64,000 bases of DNA from CAZYQW01 sp964649825. GTDB taxonomy: Bacteria; Planctomycetota; B15-G4; JADJEK01. The notes beneath the pieces were generated by a model. It saw only the letters and a program-made list of their open reading frames with translations. It searched no databases and was not told the DNA's origin. The stretch is taken from positions 62,001 through 126,000 of the forward strand of contig CAZYQW010000077.1 in NCBI GenBank assembly GCA_964649825.1, in the 5' to 3' direction. The translations under genes were made by a program, and so were the position numbers. Positions 58,554 to 64,000 of this stretch are shown in pieces (positions within the stretch are counted from its first letter, which is position 1; the number at the start of each line of letters is the position of its first letter).

Positions 58554-61451
58554 ATGCTGCTCTCGATCCGGACCACCGTGCTGTCGTTCGCCCTGCTCGC
58601 GGCGAACGCATTCGCCCACGACAGCGAGTGGCCCCCCGCGCCCGACCCCCACGACGCCACGACGAACCCGACGCCCAGCTCGCCGCTCTACATGGACGAG
58701 ATCGCCATCCCGATCCCGCAGGAGTTCCGCCCGTGGCTCCTCCACTGGCACAACTCGAACGGCTTCGCCGGCTCGTTCGCGTTCGGCGACATCGAAGGGA
58801 AGGACGACGGCGACCTCGACGTCGTGCTCTACCTCACGAACGAGGCGTTGCTGGCGATGCGCGTCGACATCGACTGGAGCACCAAGACGGCGACGACCAC
58901 GCCCCTCTGGTTCTGGCTCGCGCCGTACGCGCAGGCCCCGGCGCCGGGCGGGCTCGGAGGCGTCGCGCCCGGCACGCACGGCGGCGCGGAGCAGCGCAAC
59001 GTCGTGATCTGGGACCTGAACGGCGACGGCACGAACGAAGTCGCGGTGATCGCCACGGAGTTCGGGACGAACCCGCCGTGGGACCCGCCGAAGTGGCACC
59101 CCTCGATCTTCGTGCTGCGCACCGACCCGAACGCGTCCGGCCCGAGCCCGTACGCGTCGGTCCCCGAGCCGCTCGTGGTCGACAGCACGGGGTACGCGGC
59201 CGATCCGTTCAGCGTCGCGCGGCGCCTCGGCATCTGCCGCGTGCGCGACACGGCATTCCCGCGCGACCTCTGCACCCACGAGCACAACGGGAACAAGCTC
59301 GGGATCTGGATGCTCGACGACACGGACCAGCTCGTGCTCCGGCACCAGTTCGACCTGTTCAACGGCAAGACGCCCGGCGCGACCGGCTCGACGCACGAGT
59401 CGAACTACTTCGACGTCGACAACGACGGCTACCACGAGTTCCTCTTCGACGGGCTGGTCGACTTCGTTGACGCGTCGGGACCGACGAACCCCGTGAACCC
59501 GCTCTACGGCGTGCAGCTCTGGAGCACCGGCATCGCACAGAACGACATCGACAACATGCAGGCGTGGGACTGGGACCCGAACCGGCCGGGGCTCGAGGTG
59601 CTCGCCGTGCCGGAGGTGACGAAGGACACGTTCTACGACGCCCTCACCGGCGCGCTGATCTCCGTCAACGCCGACGGTCCGTCCCTCCACGGCCAGGTCA
59701 TCTATCCCGGCAACTGGACGAGCACGCGCGACGGGTTCGAGGCGATCATCACGCCGAAGGACTACTCCGGGACGGTGAAGCCGCCCGGTGAGGTGAACGG
59801 CTCCGGCGGCTACGCGATCTCGTCGACGCAGGAGGAGCTCGCGGTCGACGGCGTGCTGTTCGGAATCCAGGACGGCACGAAGCCACCCCGGACGTCGTGC
59901 GGGCCGGCGTGGGACGTATGGCAGATCGACTGGGACGGGGACCGCACGCAGGACGAGATCCTGAGCGTCCCGTGGAACACGATGATCGTCTGGCGCATGG
60001 GCGAGAAAGGCGACTGGCTGCCGGGTCCGCCGCCGCTCGGCATGCCGGCGATGGCCGAGGTGACGGCCGGTCCGCCGGCGCCGCCCCCGATCCAGGGCAC
60101 GTGGTGGGTCTTCTACTACCAGGGGCAAGACGGGTCCAAGGCGACGCAGTGGGGCTGGAACAACGGTGGCGTGGGTCGATACACGCACTACTACGAGAAG
60201 CTCGGCGAGGTCTGGCCGCACAGCAACGTCCCGAACGGCAAGGCGTGGGACATCGCCGGCGACCACCGGGAGGAGGTGATCGGCTACAGCACGGCGGGCC
60301 TCTACGCGTACGCGAACCCCGACCCGCTGGCCGGCCCGGTCCGGCCCTCGCCGCGGCTCTCGCGCGCGTACCTCGCGGTCAAGATGGACATGCTCCCGCA
60401 GCCGCTCGACTATCAGGCGCTCCCCGACCTCGAGCGGATCTCCATCGAGCCACGCGTCTCCGGGATGCCGACCGGCGCCTCGACGCAGCTCTCCGCGATC
60501 GCGCACTTCGGCGACGGCACCACGGCCGACGTCACGAAGCTCGCCGCTTGGTCGGACGACGGGCTCGGCATCCTCGACCTGCAGCCGGACGGGCGGATCG
60601 ACTCGACCGCCGGAGTGGCGGGCAGCGCGCGCGTGGTCGCCGCGTTCGACGTCGGCGGGACGTCGTACACGAGCGAGCCCGCGTGGGTGCTCGCCACCGA
60701 CTCGGAGAAGTCGGTCGTCCTCCTCGCGGGTTACGAGGAGACGCACCTCGTCGCCGGCGACGCCACGCGGCCGCTCCACTGCGAGGCCGTCGTCGCGCAG
60801 CGCGACAACCTGCCGTCGCTCGTCGCGCTGACGAACGCGGACGGGACGTTCTGGACGCCGAACGGCTCCGTGATCCTGATGCGCGACAACGGCAGCCCGG
60901 CGATCGGCGACGAGGAGGCCGGGGACGGCATCTACAGCGCGCTCCTCTCGCCGCCGCCGCAGCCCGGCCAGGGCGTAAGCGCGGGCGACAACCTGAAGGG
61001 GATCCTCGCGGTCCCGAACGAGGTACCGCTCGACCTGGCGAAGCTGTCCGACCCGTGGCCGTACTTCTCCGTCGGCGGGCCGCCGGCGTTCATCGACATC
61101 ACGAGCCAGTACGACACCGACGCTCAGCTCGAGGACTACATGCCGAAGGTCCGCCGGTGCGGCTTCCGCGGCGTCGACCTCGGCGACCAGCACGTCTTCC
61201 TCGAAGCCGAGGTGATCCCCCCGACCATCGACCTCGGCTTCGCCATCGGCGTCGCCGCCTGGTTCCCGTGGGACCCGGGCGTGCCGTACCTCTTCACGAA
61301 CCAGGGCGACGGCATCCACGTGCTGAACCACACGATCGGCGCTCCCCCCGCGCCGACCGGCACGCACGTGGTCGACGTCCAGGCGTTCATCATCTACCCG
61401 GGCGGCCTCGTCTACGTGAGCGACGCCTGGCCGCGAATTCGGATCCACTGA
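58554..61451 (+). CDS. Large exported VCBS/FG-GAP-like protein with bacterial Ig-like (Big2) domain
   Basis: The ATG at 58554 gives 965 residues and a signal peptide (TTVLSFALLAANAFA). The N-terminal half resembles a lyase-like or VCBS propeller (FAFGDIEGKDDGDLDVVLYL, NVVIWDLNGDGTNEVAVIAT, YFDVDNDGYHEFLFDG, AWDIAGDHREEVIGYS); its Asp/Asn-rich turns should bind calcium. Residues about 625-705 read as a Big2-type Ig domain (DLERISIEPRVSGMPTGAST, QLSAIAHFGDGTTADVTKL). A further beta-sandwich ends the protein (AFIIYPGGLVYVSDAWPRI). The propeller resembles family 11 rhamnogalacturonan lyases in style, but I cannot identify their catalytic residues. The shared C-terminal module is not evident. Confidence 0.8.
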   Translation: MLLSIRTTVLSFALLAANAFAHDSEWPPAPDPHDATTNPTPSSPLYMDEIAIPIPQEFRPWLLHWHNSNGFAGSFAFGDIEGKDDGDLDVVLYLTNEALLAMRVDIDWSTKTATTTPLWFWLAPYAQAPAPGGLGGVAPGTHGGAEQRNVVIWDLNGDGTNEVAVIATEFGTNPPWDPPKWHPSIFVLRTDPNASGPSPYASVPEPLVVDSTGYAADPFSVARRLGICRVRDTAFPRDLCTHEHNGNKLGIWMLDDTDQLVLRHQFDLFNGKTPGATGSTHESNYFDVDNDGYHEFLFDGLVDFVDASGPTNPVNPLYGVQLWSTGIAQNDIDNMQAWDWDPNRPGLEVLAVPEVTKDTFYDALTGALISVNADGPSLHGQVIYPGNWTSTRDGFEAIITPKDYSGTVKPPGEVNGSGGYAISSTQEELAVDGVLFGIQDGTKPPRTSCGPAWDVWQIDWDGDRTQDEILSVPWNTMIVWRMGEKGDWLPGPPPLGMPAMAEVTAGPPAPPPIQGTWWVFYYQGQDGSKATQWGWNNGGVGRYTHYYEKLGEVWPHSNVPNGKAWDIAGDHREEVIGYSTAGLYAYANPDPLAGPVRPSPRLSRAYLAVKMDMLPQPLDYQALPDLERISIEPRVSGMPTGASTQLSAIAHFGDGTTADVTKLAAWSDDGLGILDLQPDGRIDSTAGVAGSARVVAAFDVGGTSYTSEPAWVLATDSEKSVVLLAGYEETHLVAGDATRPLHCEAVVAQRDNLPSLVALTNADGTFWTPNGSVILMRDNGSPAIGDEEAGDGIYSALLSPPPQPGQGVSAGDNLKGILAVPNEVPLDLAKLSDPWPYFSVGGPPAFIDITSQYDTDAQLEDYMPKVRRCGFRGVDLGDQHVFLEAEVIPPTIDLGFAIGVAAWFPWDPGVPYLFTNQGDGIHVLNHTIGAPPAPTGTHVVDVQAFIIYPGGLVYVSDAWPRIRIH

Positions 61452-61468
61452 GCCTCTCCGCCGGCGGC

Positions 61469-63994
61469 TCACCCGCCGGCGGCTCGATCGTTCCGTAGGA
61501 TCCTGTCGCGGACGAGCCGTACCGAATCGATCTGGAAGCGGGTGTACGCGCCGAGCAAGCGCAGGATCCGACGCTTCGTTCGCTCGTCGCCGGAGCCGGG
61601 CCTCCAGATCGTCTCCGCGAGCCGCACCACTCGCGACGACGTGGCTCCCGCCCGCTCCGGGTCGAGCCGGTCGCGATCCTCGCGCAGGATCGCCAGCTCG
61701 GACAGCTCGAGCGCCCGTTCCGGATCCGATGAGAGCACCTCGTCGGCGAGCCAGATGAGGTTACGGACCACGCGCGGCCCGAAGTCAGGCGGGGAGTCCG
61801 CCAGCGACGTCCACACGGCGCCCGGGATCCGGCCAGACGCGCCGTCGGTTCGAATCACGCGGATCAGCCCGACGATCAACTCCGACAGCGCACCATCCGA
61901 GAGGGCGTGTTCGAGCGTCTCCGATCTCGATCCACCGTACACGTCGCGGACGAACTCGATGAAGACGGCTCCCGCGCGCGCGACGTCGAGCGCGCCCGGG
62001 TGCCCAACCGCGTCCTCGAGCATCGTGCTCACGCCTCGCGCCAGCGCTTGGCAGACGGTGGGATCATGGAGCTGTCGGCGCAGCTCGGCCAGGAGCCGTC
62101 CGGTCTCCTCGAGGCCGGAGTACGCCACCAGCCGCGGCACGATCTCCGCGACGACCGATTGCGGCCGACCGAGCGACCCGACGGCCGTCCAGTGCGAGCG
62201 CCGCCGCCAGACGTTGCGCAGGATCTCGGTCGCATGGACGGGATCGGCGAACAAGGTCGGCTCCATCGCCCACAAGAGCCACACGACGATCGCGCTGCCG
62301 GCATGTCCCCCTTCCGACGACGCGATTCCCGCGGCGATTCTCCACATCGTGGAGGCATGCCGCTCTCGCAGAGCGGGCACCGCGCGGGCGACCTCGACAC
62401 GCACATGGGGCGACGGGTCGCTCGCGAGAGCCTCGATCCGCTCGAGTTCCGCTCCCGTGAGTTCCCGAACCCTCGCGATCGCGAGAAGCCCTCGAGCGCA
62501 CCGGGCGCGAGTCCCAGTGCTCAGAGTCTCGAGATGGTCCCCGGGGGCAACGTCGCGCGGAGAATGATCGATCCGAGAGGCGGCGTGCTCCAACAGGAAT
62601 CTGCGCACCCACTCCGCGACGTCGAGCTCGAGTGTGCCGAAGCTGGCCAACTTCTCCGCCGCGGCGGCGAGCTCTCGCTCGAGCTTCGCGCGCAGCTTGG
62701 CGTCGTTCGTGTCGTCCATGCTCGACCACGCGTTCTCGAGCGCGCAGACGTTCTCGAAGTCGATCGTTCCCCCGTCGATTCGCGGCAGATCCGCGATCAA
62801 CCGGAGCCGACCGCCGAGCGTCGCGCGGTAGGCGTCCGTCGATCGATCGAGTTCCTCGGCATCGTCCATCTGGCGGAGGTAGACCTCGTCGGACGGCGGC
62901 GGTCCGGCCCCTCCGGTGACTTCGAAGCTGGGCCTCACGCGCCCGCGGCTCGACGCGGCGTTCTCGCCGATCTGCCGGCATTCCTCGTCGCTCGCGACGC
63001 GGAGATGGACGACGACGCTCGGCAGACGTTCCGCGAGGGCTCTCGCGACATCGCTCGCCCAAGCACGGCTCGACTCGACCTCCGCGGCAGCCAGCAAGGC
63101 GCGCCCGACCGTTTCCCGCGACGACGGCGGCTCCGTCTCTTTCAGCCCGGTCACGAGCGGTCGCGCGAACCGATCGAGCGCGCGGCGCGTCTCTTCGTCT
63201 GCCGGGCCCATCGCCGCGACTGCGCCGGCGAAGAGAGCCGCTCGCACCTGCGAGCGGGTGTTCATCGGCTCGATCGAACCCGCGCCCGCGGCCAAGGCCG
63301 TCATCGCCGGCGCGTGCCGCCCCACGGCCTCCAGCCAGCGACACAGATCACGGTCGAGAACCTCCGCTTCCCAGCGCTCCTCGCCGGGCTCGACCCCGAG
63401 CTCTTTGGAGGCCCGCCGCACCGCTTCGTCGTGAGACGCGTCCTCGCGCCGTCCCTCGCTCTCGAACACCCGGATGACGGCGCACGCCATCGCGCCGGCG
63501 GCTCGCTCCAGCAGATGCTCGAGTTGGCGGTCCGCCGACCAGAACACTCCGTCCCGCGAGCTCGTCTCCGCGTGCGCTTCGACGCATCGCTCCCAGAGCT
63601 CGGCCGCCGTCTCCGGCTGGAGCTCGGCCACGAGGGTGAGGTCGTCGAGGACACGGTGGGCGAGCGAGGGATCTCCAACGTCGAGGACGTTCAGGCGAGC
63701 GCGAAGCGACTCGCCGTCGTCTCCCGCGGTGCGCACGAACGCATGGAACAGCCGCCCGAGCCGGCGCGACCTCTCGGCGCTCTCGAGCTCACGACGGCTC
63801 GCCAGCCGATCGAAGAGTCGAAGCACCGGACCGACCAGCGCCGTCCGGTCGGCAGGGTCGGCGGTCTCGACGGATCGATGCGCGAGCTCGACGATCTCCG
63901 CGTACGGTCCGTCGACGCCTAGCGATATCGCGGCGTCGATCAGTGCCGCGTCGAGCTCGACGTCTCGTCGCGCCTCGTCCTCCAGGAGCATCAC
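61469..63994 (-). CDS. Large alpha-helical HEAT-like protein of unknown function (probably 5'-incomplete)
   Basis: The frame gives 841 residues from an ATG six bases inside the window edge, but it may continue beyond it. It is almost entirely helical and acidic, with HEAT/ARM-like pairs such as SDPSPHVRVEVARAVPALRE and a long C-terminal run (GPRVVRNLIWLADEVLSSDP, RALELSELAILREDRDRLDP). No signal peptide, membrane helix, ATPase motif or catalytic site is visible. It could be the sensor-like C-terminal part of a larger ATPase, as in STAND proteins, or a stand-alone scaffold. The 18-base gap to the preceding gene is convergent. Function is not assigned. Confidence 0.7.
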   Translation of the reverse strand: MMLLEDEARRDVELDAALIDAAISLGVDGPYAEIVELAHRSVETADPADRTALVGPVLRLFDRLASRRELESAERSRRLGRLFHAFVRTAGDDGESLRARLNVLDVGDPSLAHRVLDDLTLVAELQPETAAELWERCVEAHAETSSRDGVFWSADRQLEHLLERAAGAMACAVIRVFESEGRREDASHDEAVRRASKELGVEPGEERWEAEVLDRDLCRWLEAVGRHAPAMTALAAGAGSIEPMNTRSQVRAALFAGAVAAMGPADEETRRALDRFARPLVTGLKETEPPSSRETVGRALLAAAEVESSRAWASDVARALAERLPSVVVHLRVASDEECRQIGENAASSRGRVRPSFEVTGGAGPPPSDEVYLRQMDDAEELDRSTDAYRATLGGRLRLIADLPRIDGGTIDFENVCALENAWSSMDDTNDAKLRAKLERELAAAAEKLASFGTLELDVAEWVRRFLLEHAASRIDHSPRDVAPGDHLETLSTGTRARCARGLLAIARVRELTGAELERIEALASDPSPHVRVEVARAVPALRERHASTMWRIAAGIASSEGGHAGSAIVVWLLWAMEPTLFADPVHATEILRNVWRRRSHWTAVGSLGRPQSVVAEIVPRLVAYSGLEETGRLLAELRRQLHDPTVCQALARGVSTMLEDAVGHPGALDVARAGAVFIEFVRDVYGGSRSETLEHALSDGALSELIVGLIRVIRTDGASGRIPGAVWTSLADSPPDFGPRVVRNLIWLADEVLSSDPERALELSELAILREDRDRLDPERAGATSSRVVRLAETIWRPGSGDERTKRRILRLLGAYTRFQIDSVRLVRDRILRNDRAAGG

Positions 63995-64000
63995 GCGGCG

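Noticed and set aside
1..64000. tRNA, rRNA, CRISPR array or replication origin
   Set aside because: None could be recognised by reading. A dedicated tRNA or covariance search could still find a small RNA that I missed.

Overview
This window is very GC-rich, densely coded DNA from a bacterium that is most likely a planctomycete, or from a closely similar secretion-rich, high-GC lineage. The evidence is indirect. There are three ECF sigma factor / serine-threonine kinase pairs. There are many Sec-exported proteins built from seven FG-GAP repeats or right-handed beta-helices. There is a planctomycete-style cytochrome c domain and a Tat-exported ankyrin protein. I see no rRNA, tRNA or other marker that fixes the taxonomy.

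Layout. 1-7 kb: the end of a YgfZ/GcvT-like gene, a chimeric heme-NO-binding/receiver remnant, an exported FG-GAP propeller, a Tat-exported ankyrin protein, a first sigma/kinase pair and a HIT protein. 7-12.3 kb: an exported beta-helix protein facing a second sigma/kinase-TPR pair, with a 155-bp palindromic element exactly between their stop codons. 12.5-18.4 kb: a small membrane protein, a lipoprotein and a 1217-residue peptidase-LamG-thioredoxin protein, divergent from a thioredoxin-like gene whose first CxxC cysteine is encoded by TGA and is followed by a hairpin (a predicted selenoprotein). 18.5-21.7 kb: the 3' remnant of a group II intron, a start-less cytochrome c gene, a second beta-helix protein and a TPR membrane protein. 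21.7-26.1 kb: a DUF493 protein, a sodium/solute symporter, an SGNH-like hydrolase, then a broken AAA ATPase fragment abutting a truncated lipoprotein. 26.2-41.1 kb: an FG-GAP propeller, then mostly housekeeping genes: mutM, DUF1294, a membrane spermidine-synthase-like protein, malic enzyme, PhyH dioxygenase, nitroreductase/pirin under a MarR regulator, a GCS2-CBS fusion, a KamA-family radical SAM enzyme and an alpha/beta hydrolase. 41.1-47.8 kb: exported propellers, one of them behind a canonical promoter and a textbook cobalamin riboswitch. 48-53 kb: a third sigma/kinase-TPR pair and an M64 peptidase. 53.4-54.2 kb: an integron attC site with a cassette-like methyltransferase gene. 54.3-64 kb: more exported repeat proteins and a large helical protein cut by the window edge.

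How it fits together. The strongest theme is the cell surface. Nine exported proteins have different N-terminal folds (FG-GAP propeller, beta-helix, other propeller) but end in what looks like one shared C-terminal module of about 105-125 residues, with a closing signature Q-x(2-5)-D-x-x-G and usually a terminal TN or SN. I know no name for this module; it may serve sorting, anchoring or ligand binding. The most unusual single observations are the UGA-interrupted UPPC thioredoxin with a bacterial-SECIS-like hairpin, and the cobalamin riboswitch that appears to control only a secreted beta-propeller protein, which suggests an extracellular B12-binding role.

All calls come from reading the sequence and recalled family knowledge. 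No database search was run.
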